From Anaerolineaceae bacterium (GTDB taxonomy: Bacteria; Chloroflexota; Anaerolineae; Anaerolineales; Anaerolineaceae): a stretch of DNA of 6,451 nt. The notes below the pieces were generated by a model. The model saw only the letters and a list, made by a program, of their open reading frames with translations. It did no database searches and had not been told where the DNA came from. A program made the translations under genes and the position numbers. This document shows positions 1-5,287 of this stretch, one piece after another. The stretch lies in NCBI GenBank assembly GCA_003158355.1, contig PMIV01000280.1, positions 2,477 through 8,927 of the forward strand, read 5' to 3'. Within the stretch, counting starts at the first letter, position 1. Every line of letters begins with the position of its first letter.

Positions 1-507
1 CTCTATAAAATGTATGCCGAAACCTCGGTGCGTGATGGGTTTGTGATTCGCAATCAGGAATATTATCTTTCAGTCTGGAATTCATTTTTTGAAGCGGGTA
101 TGTTAGCTCCCTTGGTGGCTGAAGTGGATGGTCAGATGGTGGCGGGATTGATGTTGTTTACCCTGGGGAAAACTGCCTGGTATCTTTACGGCATGTCCAC
201 CGGGTTACACCGCGAAAAAATGCCCAACAATTTGCTGCAGTGGGAAGCGATGCGTATAGCGAAATTAAAGGGCTGTCTGGTCTACGATCTGTGGGGAGCC
301 CCCGACCATTTTGATGAAACGGATTCTATGTTTGGGGTATTTCGCTTCAAAGAGGGTTTGGGAGCCAGCGTGCTGCGAACTTGTGGCGCGTGGGATTATG
401 TGATCAACCCGGTCGGTTATACTCTTTATCAACAAGTGTTACCCAGGATCTTGAATGTACTGCGTCGTAATCGAAAAACGGAAACGCGCCAGGAAATTGG
501 GGCATAA
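1..507 (+). CDS. FemAB-family peptidoglycan bridge aminoacyltransferase, C-terminal part (5' end outside window)
   Basis: The frame is open from base 1 (Leu-Tyr-Lys-Met...), so the gene starts upstream and the ATG at 10 is probably internal. About 168 residues are visible, where the family usually has 330-420. FemAB enzymes use a GNAT-like fold to transfer amino acids from aminoacyl-tRNA onto the lipid II stem peptide, at the inner face of the membrane. The C-terminal GNAT domain is recognisable. A hydrophobic strand pair runs from VAGLMLFTLG through WYLYGMS. A helix follows around LLQWEAMRIAK. The YDLWGAP strand (nt 283-303) precedes the family hallmark FGVFRFKEGLG (nt 331-363). The end is basic (RILNVLRRNRKTE), as is common here. 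No gene is coupled to it downstream: a promoter for the next gene follows. The family call is firm. The exact amino acid and acceptor cannot be told. Confidence 0.85.
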   Translation, partial: LYKMYAETSVRDGFVIRNQEYYLSVWNSFFEAGMLAPLVAEVDGQMVAGLMLFTLGKTAWYLYGMSTGLHREKMPNNLLQWEAMRIAKLKGCLVYDLWGAPDHFDETDSMFGVFRFKEGLGASVLRTCGAWDYVINPVGYTLYQQVLPRILNVLRRNRKTETRQEIGA

Positions 508-513
508 ATCGCT

Positions 514-557
514 TTCTTGATTCTTCGGATAGAAAAAAGTTATCGATCAATCAAGAA
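514..557. repeat. 9-bp perfect inverted repeat after the FemAB gene, possible weak terminator
   Basis: TTCTTGATT (514-522) is the exact reverse complement of AATCAAGAA (549-557), with a 26-nt loop. It begins 6 nt after the FemAB stop codon and is followed by an AT-rich stretch with no proper T run. The stem is AU-rich and the loop is long, so termination would be weak. It may simply mark the end of the upstream unit. Confidence 0.3.
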
Positions 558-560
558 TAA

Positions 561-589
561 TTATTAACCTTAACTGAGCATGCTATAAT
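561..589 (+). promoter_or_regulatory. Promoter of the four-gene cluster (extended -10)
   Basis: The sequence shows a perfect TATAAT (584-589) preceded by TGC at 581-583, which makes a full extended -10 element. The -35 at 17-nt spacing is TTATTA (561-566), which is poor, as often seen with extended -10 promoters. Transcription would start near 596 and leave a leader of about 17 nt before the ATG at 613. The pentamers CATGC (579-583) and GCATG (592-596) form an inverted repeat around the -10 and could be an operator half-site pair. Confidence 0.55.
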
Positions 590-612
590 TTGCATGTTAA
601 ATCGAAGAGAAA

Positions 613-1446
613 ATGAATATCGATATTGCAACTACTGTAAAAGTAATCATTGTTTTTCTGGGGTTGGGGCTCCTTGCCAGTATTATTTTTGGCTATCGGT
701 CTATCCGATTAGGTTTGCATTTGGAATTCTTTCGCAAACGGCGGGATTTGATTGCCCATGGTTGGAAATTATTTTTCCTGGCTATTGGTTTGGGCATAGT
801 GGCTTTGATTATTTCCCGTTTCGGAGAACCGGTGGCGTATCGTTATTTTCCACCTTCACCTACGGTTACTAATACCCCTACCATTACCCTCACTCCTACA
901 ATTACCCAGACACCCAAAGATACCCTTACACCAACTATTACCGAAACGCTGCAATATACCTATACCCCCGAATTCCCTCAGGAAGCACAGCAAACGGTGC
1001 AAACTCCAGTTGGCCCGGATGCTAATTCAGAATTCAGTCCGCTGCAATTTGCCACAAAGCTGAGCAAAGATGGCATAGTTACGGATAATGAAACGACTTT
1101 CCCATCCAGCGTGCAACATCTCTATGGCGGATTTTCTTACCAGCAAATGGCTTTGGGAGTGCAATGGACAGGCGTCTGGCTATTGGCCGGAAAACCTGTG
1201 TATATTGAATCAAAGGTTTGGAAGGTGAGTTCTGGCGGATACGGGTATACCGATTACCCCTGTCCTCAGAATCAATGCTCACCTGGAGATTATGAAGTCC
1301 AGATTTTCGTTGGCTCCACCTGGAAAACCTCAGGACGGTTCACAATCACCGGTGGGGCTGCTTCCGGAACAGAGACGCCAACGCCATCTCCCACTTCTCC
1401 GCTGCTAAAAGCGACGGCTACTCCTTCACCAACAACTGCACAGTAA
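613..1446 (+). CDS. Membrane-anchored protein with Pro/Thr linker and unrecognised extracellular domain
   Basis: I do not recognise a named family. The 277-residue product has two hydrophobic helices (about 9-27 and 52-67) joined by a basic segment, FFRKRRD, which should be cytoplasmic. The rest then lies outside the cell. A Thr/Pro-rich spacer (about 80-133) contains four TPTITx-like hexapeptides. A compact domain follows (about 138-247), rich in aromatics and Gly with a likely beta-sandwich character. It contains VQWTGVWLLAG and PGDYEVQIFVG, and Cys217 and Cys222 could form a disulfide. A second Pro/Thr tail ends the protein (252-277). The start at 613 is chosen because it sits just after a purine-rich GAAGAGA and about 17 nt after the predicted transcription start. 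The gene is first in a tight cluster with the UbiA-like, MoeA and deacetylase genes. A surface adhesin, sensor or wall-binding role is possible but not shown. Confidence 0.8.
   Translation: MNIDIATTVKVIIVFLGLGLLASIIFGYRSIRLGLHLEFFRKRRDLIAHGWKLFFLAIGLGIVALIISRFGEPVAYRYFPPSPTVTNTPTITLTPTITQTPKDTLTPTITETLQYTYTPEFPQEAQQTVQTPVGPDANSEFSPLQFATKLSKDGIVTDNETTFPSSVQHLYGGFSYQQMALGVQWTGVWLLAGKPVYIESKVWKVSSGGYGYTDYPCPQNQCSPGDYEVQIFVGSTWKTSGRFTITGGAASGTETPTPSPTSPLLKATATPSPTTAQ
874..945 (+). repeat. Four imperfect 18-bp tandem repeats encoding the Thr/Pro linker
   Basis: Four consecutive 18-bp units (874-891, 892-909, 910-927, 928-945) encode TPTITL, TPTITQ, TPKDTL and TPTITE. The third unit has diverged most. 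Such repeats give flexible, extended and often glycosylated spacers between a membrane anchor and a surface domain. They can change length by slippage. Confidence 0.75.
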
Positions 1447-1494
1447 TGAGTGGAACCCCGGAAAATGTATTTGACCCGAGATAGAGAGTGATTT

Positions 1495-2418
1495 ATGGAA
1501 AAGAAAGAATCTTTACTGGTAACTATTGTACGAATCGCTCAACCATTTTTACTTCTAGGGGGATTGTTAACCTATGCCCTGGGATTGGGGATCGTTCATT
1601 TTTTAGGATTAAACATCAATTGGCTGAATGCGGTCCTGGGGTCCACCCTGGTGATTTTCATTCTGCTGGCTAAAAACTTCCTGTCTGCATTTTTTACATT
1701 TCCGGAAGATCTTCCTGCTGCAAATTTTTCAAAAGAGATAAAAGGGGAAGAGCCGGATTTTATCCATCTAAAAGAAATCCAGCGAAATATACTTTTGCAG
1801 ATTGCTTTAGTTGCCCTGGGTGTAGCAGCGGGGGTCATCTTTGTGTTGACGATCCGCAAAGCAATTAATATTTCTGAGATCATGGCATTGGGAATTGCAG
1901 TGCTCTTGGCTTATGGTGCGGCCGTACCTCCGCTGCGGCTTGAGCGGCGCGGATACGGTGAATTGATCGAGGCAGTGCTGGTGTGTAATCTTTTTCCTGC
2001 GATCGCGTTTTTACTGCAAGATGCGACTGTGCATCCATTGCTTGGCATGATGACTTTTTCGTTAACTTTTGTGTATTTAGCAATGAAAGTGGCTGTCTCA
2101 TTGGAATATTTTGCCTTCGATCTAAAACATGCTACCGGTTCGATGGTGGTACTAATGGGTTGGCAGCACGCGATGACGTTGCATAACCTTTCCATTCTTT
2201 TGGGTTTCCTGTTGGTCGGTGGATTTGTTCTATTAAAACTATCCTGGGCTTTGGCCTGGCCAATCTTTCTGGCGCTTCCGTTGGGAATTCTTGAGATCAT
2301 CCTGGTACAAAGGATAGCAGACGGAGCAAAACCACGCTGGTGGATGCTGCGTCTGGCCGCGGTCAGCACTTTTGCGGTGATGGCCTATCTGACCGTTCTT
2401 TCTTTGTGGACACATTAA
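1495..2418 (+). CDS. UbiA-superfamily integral membrane protein with eroded metal-binding motifs
   Basis: The 307-residue product is highly hydrophobic, with about eight or nine membrane segments, as in UbiA/MenA prenyltransferases, which join polyprenyl diphosphates to aromatic or lipid acceptors. The best match is YGAAVPPLRLERRGYGEL (140-157), equivalent to the Y-x-(A)PPLRL-x-x-RG-x-GE segment of MenA-like enzymes. The N-terminal RIAQPFLLLGG also fits. The catalytic motifs do not. Where MenA has NLLNDYYD, this protein has NFLSAFFT (61-68), so both Mg-binding aspartates are absent. In the second motif a gapless alignment puts Tyr205 in place of the first Asp and keeps Asp209. Start: ATG at 1495 with GAGAG (1484-1488) 6 nt upstream. 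The stop lies 3 nt before moeA, suggesting translational coupling. The protein may use a different chemistry, or be a transporter-like or regulatory relative. Calling it menA or ubiA would overreach. Confidence 0.75.
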   Translation: MEKKESLLVTIVRIAQPFLLLGGLLTYALGLGIVHFLGLNINWLNAVLGSTLVIFILLAKNFLSAFFTFPEDLPAANFSKEIKGEEPDFIHLKEIQRNILLQIALVALGVAAGVIFVLTIRKAINISEIMALGIAVLLAYGAAVPPLRLERRGYGELIEAVLVCNLFPAIAFLLQDATVHPLLGMMTFSLTFVYLAMKVAVSLEYFAFDLKHATGSMVVLMGWQHAMTLHNLSILLGFLLVGGFVLLKLSWALAWPIFLALPLGILEIILVQRIADGAKPRWWMLRLAAVSTFAVMAYLTVLSLWTH

Positions 2419-2421
2419 TCG

Positions 2422-3657
2422 ATGCCTGAATTTTTAAAACTCCATTCGGTAAATGAAGCAAAACAGATATTCTTTGAGAATTTGGGGATCGCGCATCCCA
2501 ATTCGGAGATTGTCGCTTCGATCCGGGCGGTGGGACGCGTGCTGGCAGAACCTATCGTGTCAAAGGAATACCTGCCGGCTTTCTCACGCAGTGCCATGGA
2601 TGGTTACGCAGTCCGAGCGGTGGATACCTTTGGCGCAAGCGAGAGTTTGCCCGCTCATTTGAAGATCATTGGTGAACTGCCGATGGGAACAACTCCTATT
2701 TTGACAATCAACAGCGGTGAAGCCGCATTGATTCACACTGGGGGAATGTTAGCCGAAGGCGCAGATGCGGTGGTGATGTTGGAACAATCACTCATCACTG
2801 CACAGGGTGATCTGGAAGTCTTCAAAACGGTCTCTCAAGGCGAAAATGTGATCTTTAAGGGAGAAGACGTCGAGCCTGGTGATGAAGTGATCCCTGCTGG
2901 AAAATTGATCCGACCCGCAGAAGTGGGGGGACTATTTGCATTGGGCTATACCCAGGTAAAAGTGGCAAAGAAGCCTTTGATTGCTGTTCTCTCCAGCGGT
3001 GATGAAGTGATTTCTGCGGAACAAACTCCTGAACCCGGTCAGGTAAGGGATATCAATAGTGAAGCACTTGCGGTTTTCATTGAACAAAACGGAGGGGAGT
3101 TCAAGCTTTACCCGATCATTCCGGATAACCTGGAACAAATGGAACGGTCAATGCGTCAGGCATATGGTGAGGCAGATGCGGTTGTTGTCACTGCCGGTTC
3201 ATCTGCCAGTTCAAGGGATATGAGCGCTGATGTGATCCGGCAGATGGGAAAACCGGGTGTTCTAATCCACGGCATCAATATCCGCCCCGGAAAGCCGACG
3301 ATCCTGGCTGTTTGCGACGGCAAACCGGTGATTGGTTTACCGGGTAACCCCATCAGCGCACTGGTGATTGCACAATTCTTTGTCAAACCTATGCTAAAAT
3401 GGATGCTCGGGCAAACGAGCGATTCGCCAATCCCCTTTGTGAAAGCAATTCTATCCGTTAATGTGGCCTCGTCGGCCGGACGCGAAGAGTGGATTCCGGT
3501 AAAGCTTGTTCAGAAACAAGATCATGTAGAAGCCGAACCAATCTTTTTTAAAAGTAATTTGATCTTTCAATTAGCCAGTGCGGATGGGTTGATGAAGATC
3601 AGCGCAGATGAAACTGGTAAGATGGCTCATTCCGAAGTTGATGTGATGATCTTATAG
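2422..3657 (+). CDS. moeA: Molybdopterin molybdenumtransferase (MoeA family)
   Basis: MoeA cleaves adenylated molybdopterin and inserts molybdate (tungstate in some relatives) to finish the molybdenum cofactor in the cytoplasm. The 411-residue length is typical of a complete single enzyme with no fused MogA or periplasmic-binding-like domain. Motifs in order: SRSAMDGYAV (55-64, with Asp60), IHTGGMLAEGADAVVMLE (104-121), GEDVEPGDEV (147-156), AVLSSGDEVI (188-197), RDINSEAL (209-216), HGINIRPGKPTILA (283-296), GLPGNPISALV (305-315), and a C-terminal domain with GREEWIPVKL. The usual GGVSVGEAD-type loop is AGSSASSRD here (258-266). Asp266 keeps the active-site aspartate, and the loop resembles the SSAGSRD style of MoeA paralogues. 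The start is 3 nt after the UbiA-like stop and has no good Shine-Dalgarno, which fits coupling. No other cofactor gene is nearby. Confidence 0.93.
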   Translation: MPEFLKLHSVNEAKQIFFENLGIAHPNSEIVASIRAVGRVLAEPIVSKEYLPAFSRSAMDGYAVRAVDTFGASESLPAHLKIIGELPMGTTPILTINSGEAALIHTGGMLAEGADAVVMLEQSLITAQGDLEVFKTVSQGENVIFKGEDVEPGDEVIPAGKLIRPAEVGGLFALGYTQVKVAKKPLIAVLSSGDEVISAEQTPEPGQVRDINSEALAVFIEQNGGEFKLYPIIPDNLEQMERSMRQAYGEADAVVVTAGSSASSRDMSADVIRQMGKPGVLIHGINIRPGKPTILAVCDGKPVIGLPGNPISALVIAQFFVKPMLKWMLGQTSDSPIPFVKAILSVNVASSAGREEWIPVKLVQKQDHVEAEPIFFKSNLIFQLASADGLMKISADETGKMAHSEVDVMIL

Positions 3658-3666
3658 GTAAAAAAA

Positions 3667-4575
3667 ATGACACGAATCTTTATTAAAAAAATGTTTATCT
3701 GCGTTTTTTTTGTAGGAGCAATTCTATCCTTATCGGCTTGCTCAGGTGCATCCGGGCCCCTTATTCAAAAGCCATCGGCTACACCTACAGCAACTCAGGT
3801 TGCTTCAGCAATTCCAACTGTTGTGCCGGAAACGGCAACTCCTTTGCCGACCGAAACGCCAGCACCCACACTGACTTCAACCCCAGCGCTGATCACAGTT
3901 AAAGCGGGACAGGATGTGACAGTGCCCATTTTGCTTTATCATCATATCAGCGAGGATTCAACTGGGAATCGTTATATTGTGACACCGGCTGTATTTGAAA
4001 CTCAAATGAAATGGCTTTTTGACCACCATTATCAAACGATCACTATTTCGCAGTTGGCTAATGTTCTCATCAGCGGCGGGCAGCTTCCCGAACGTGCTGT
4101 GGTGATCACTTTTGATGACGGCAACCAGGATGTCGTGACCAACGCCCTCCCGATCATGCAAAAATATGGGTTTGTGGGAACTGCTTATATCATTGTCAAG
4201 TGGATAGGGGCGGATGGGTATGATACTGCTGATCAGCTCACTCAGTTGCAATCTGCCGGCTGGGAAATCGGCAGCCACACCATGTCTCACTTAGATCTAT
4301 CAAAAAATGAAGATAATTTGCAGTATGAAATTCGTATGTCCCTTCTCAAGTTGGATAAGGATTACGGTATGAATGTAAAATCCCTTGCTTATCCATTTGG
4401 TGTGATCGATGACAGGATCATTACTTACACTTCTAAAGCTGGTTATACCAGCGCGGTGTGCCTGAATACTACCTTTATACAAAACGTTCGTAACCTTTAT
4501 TGTCTGAGTCGTATGGAAGTACGGCAGGAATACACAATGGATCAATTTATTGCGCTGCTTCCCTGGAAAGATTGA
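3667..4575 (+). CDS. Polysaccharide deacetylase lipoprotein (NodB homology domain)
   Basis: The 302-residue product is an exported carbohydrate esterase family 4 protein. These are metal-dependent enzymes that remove N- or O-acetyl groups from peptidoglycan, poly-N-acetylglucosamine, chitin or xylan. An N-terminal lysine-containing signal peptide leads to the lipobox LSAC with Cys25, so membrane lipidation is expected. A Pro/Thr spacer (36-75) follows. The catalytic domain starts at VPILLYHHIS (86-95). Metal motifs are TFDDG (148-152, with Asp150 and Asp151) and SHTMSH (203-208, with His204 and His208). AYPFG (241-245) is the third motif. Its ending, LSRMEV, lacks the usual general-acid His of the last motif, as in some subfamilies. 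Start: ATG at 3667 after AGG (3656-3658), which overlaps the moeA stop. ATG 3691 is a less likely alternative because it would shorten the signal peptide. The native substrate is unknown. Confidence 0.9.
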   Translation: MTRIFIKKMFICVFFVGAILSLSACSGASGPLIQKPSATPTATQVASAIPTVVPETATPLPTETPAPTLTSTPALITVKAGQDVTVPILLYHHISEDSTGNRYIVTPAVFETQMKWLFDHHYQTITISQLANVLISGGQLPERAVVITFDDGNQDVVTNALPIMQKYGFVGTAYIIVKWIGADGYDTADQLTQLQSAGWEIGSHTMSHLDLSKNEDNLQYEIRMSLLKLDKDYGMNVKSLAYPFGVIDDRIITYTSKAGYTSAVCLNTTFIQNVRNLYCLSRMEVRQEYTMDQFIALLPWKD

Positions 4576-4592
4576 ACTTTTACAGGAGAGTT

Positions 4593-4710
4593 ATGTAGCT
4601 TAAAGATATCCGGTTGGAGCAGGTAAAAGAGCGACTCAATCGGGCTCGTAATTTAAAATGATGGGAAATTAACACCTAAAGAAGATAAATTTGATTTTGA
4701 CCGGATATAA
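4593..4710 (+). pseudogene. Possible remnant of a small gene (nonsense codon and frameshift)
   Basis: A strong Shine-Dalgarno and ATG are followed at once by TAG, then by a coherent charged, helix-like stretch (LKDIRLEQVKERLNRAR) and, after a one-base shift near 4656-4659, a second charged stretch (LTPKEDKFDFDRI). Two disabling changes would suffice to explain it: a substitution in codon 2 and loss or gain of one A in the AAAA run at 4655-4658. I recognise no family. The total length is short, so chance open frames are a real alternative. Confidence 0.3.
4606..4708. repeat. 9-bp inverted repeat enclosing nested smaller stems, possible structured RNA
   Basis: ATATCCGGT (4606-4614) is the exact reverse complement of ACCGGATAT (4700-4708). 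With G-U pairs the stem could extend inward to 4619/4695. Inside it, fully nested, are AGGT/ACCT (4621-4624 with 4674-4677), GAGC/GCTC (4629-4632 with 4644-4647) and TAATTT/AAATTA (4649-4654 with 4666-4671). Together they draw a three-way-junction shape. A 9-bp match in a spacer this size has a chance of very roughly one in ten, so this is only suggestive. No known RNA family is recognised. Confidence 0.25.
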
Positions 4711-4760
4711 AGTGGATCACCTGGGTTGGAAAACGGCTATTCTTCCTGATTAAAAATAGG

Positions 4761-4766
4761 TATAAT
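4761..4766 (+). promoter_or_regulatory. -10 element of the peroxiredoxin gene
   Basis: A perfect TATAAT lies 22 nt before the ATG at 4789. The hexamer at 17-nt spacing upstream is TATTCT (4738-4743), a poor -35. A separate promoter fits the 213-nt gap from the preceding gene and the housekeeping role of the product. Confidence 0.45.
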
Positions 4767-4777
4767 TAGATAGAAAT

Positions 4778-4783
4778 AGGAGG
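4778..4783 (+). promoter_or_regulatory. Perfect Shine-Dalgarno AGGAGG of the peroxiredoxin gene
   Basis: AGGAGG sits 5 nt before ATG 4789 and is the best ribosome-binding site in the window. It settles the start and suggests high expression. Confidence 0.85.
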
Positions 4784-4788
4784 AATAT

Positions 4789-5247
4789 ATGCTACTCAAA
4801 GAAAATGGAATTGCTCCTGAATTCTCTCTCGCTGATGAAACCGGCAAGATTCACCGGTTATCAGATTACAAAGGGAAAAACGTATTGCTGTATTTCTATC
4901 CGAAGGATGATACACCCGGGTGTACAGCAGAGGCGTGCAGCTTTCGTGATGATTATTCTGCTTATGAGAAAGCGGGGGTGGTGATTATTGGTATCAGTGC
5001 CGATTCAGTTGCCTCACATGCCAAATTTAAAGCCAAATACCATCTTCCTTTTAATCTGTTGGCAGATACTGACCATGCTGTATGTAAGCAATATGGAGTT
5101 TGGGGAACCAAGAAGATGATGGGCAAAGAGTTTGACGGAATATTCCGCACTTCATACCTCATCAGTCCGGATGGAAAGATCAAGAAAGTATTCGCTGAGG
5201 TAAAACCGGCCGGTCACAGCCAGGAAGTGCTGGCAGCTCTTAATTAA
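4789..5247 (+). CDS. bcp: Thioredoxin-dependent thiol peroxidase, Bcp/PrxQ-type peroxiredoxin
   Basis: This cytoplasmic peroxiredoxin reduces hydrogen peroxide and organic hydroperoxides through a reactive cysteine that is recycled by thioredoxin. Its 152 residues match the family length. The core motif YFYPKDDTPGCTAEACSFRD (35-54) contains the peroxidatic Cys45 and the resolving Cys50 five residues later, the Bcp/PrxQ arrangement and the same numbering as in E. coli Bcp. Pro43 and Thr42 complete the active site, with Arg120 in FRTSYLISPDG. The beta strand VVIIGISADS (64-73) is also characteristic. A third Cys (Cys99 in HAVCKQYGV) is not in a known catalytic position. The gene appears monocistronic, with its own -10, a perfect Shine-Dalgarno and a strong terminator directly downstream. 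Confidence 0.95.
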   Translation: MLLKENGIAPEFSLADETGKIHRLSDYKGKNVLLYFYPKDDTPGCTAEACSFRDDYSAYEKAGVVIIGISADSVASHAKFKAKYHLPFNLLADTDHAVCKQYGVWGTKKMMGKEFDGIFRTSYLISPDGKIKKVFAEVKPAGHSQEVLAALN

Positions 5248-5252
5248 CTTTC

Positions 5253-5286
5253 AAAAAAATGCTCCTGATATCAGGAGTATTTTTTT
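5253..5286. terminator. Bidirectional intrinsic terminator between bcp and rsfS
   Basis: The palindrome has CTCCTG and CAGGAG arms (5262-5267 and 5272-5277) with an ATAT loop. It is flanked by an A7 tract (5253-5259) and a T7 tract (5280-5286). The whole can pair as a 15-bp stem with one G-U pair. On either strand the hairpin is followed by a U tract, so it can end both bcp (plus) and rsfS (minus). The rsfS stop codon lies at 5288-5290, immediately beside it. Confidence 0.9.
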
Positions 5287-5287
5287 A

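Larger units (their letters stand above)
4576..4788 (+). other. Non-coding spacer with orphan ribosome-binding site, broken frames and inverted repeats
   Basis: No intact gene is present. After the deacetylase stop comes AGGAGAG (4584-4590), well placed before ATG (4593-4595), but the next codon is TAG. Beyond the TAG the same frame stays open for 20 codons (LKDIRLEQVKERLNRARNLK) to TGA at 4659. A +1 shift inside an AAAA run then opens NDGKLTPKEDKFDFDRI to TAA at 4708-4710. A third frame reads GYKVDHLGWKTAILPD to TAA at 4751-4753. This pattern fits a small decayed gene. Alternatively, the DNA forms nested stems (see the repeat at 4606-4708). The spacer ends with the -10 and Shine-Dalgarno of the peroxiredoxin gene. 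I see no T-run terminator for the upstream cluster. Confidence 0.5.

Noticed and set aside
594..872. Plus-strand open frame starting MLNRRENEYRYC
   Set aside because: It overlaps the 613-1446 gene in another frame, lacks a coherent domain, and its Cys/Tyr/Trp-rich text is typical of an out-of-frame translation of a membrane helix. The 613 frame has helices, linker and domain.
1911..2369. 152-codon minus-strand open frame inside the UbiA-like gene
   Set aside because: It is a mirror of a clearly coding plus-strand membrane protein. It is basic and proline/serine-rich without motifs and has no promoter or ribosome-binding site.
3660..3697. A8 tract at the deacetylase start and A6 tract before the second ATG as a phase-variation switch
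   Set aside because: The first tract ends at the start codon and mostly lies outside the coding frame, so slippage would alter spacing only slightly. The tracts are short, with no further support.
3958..4290. 110-codon minus-strand open frame inside the deacetylase gene
   Set aside because: It is fully covered by the NodB domain with intact metal motifs on the plus strand. The product has no recognisable feature.
4614..4661. Possible gene starting at TTG 4614 within the spacer
   Set aside because: It has no ribosome-binding site and would encode only about 15 residues before TGA.
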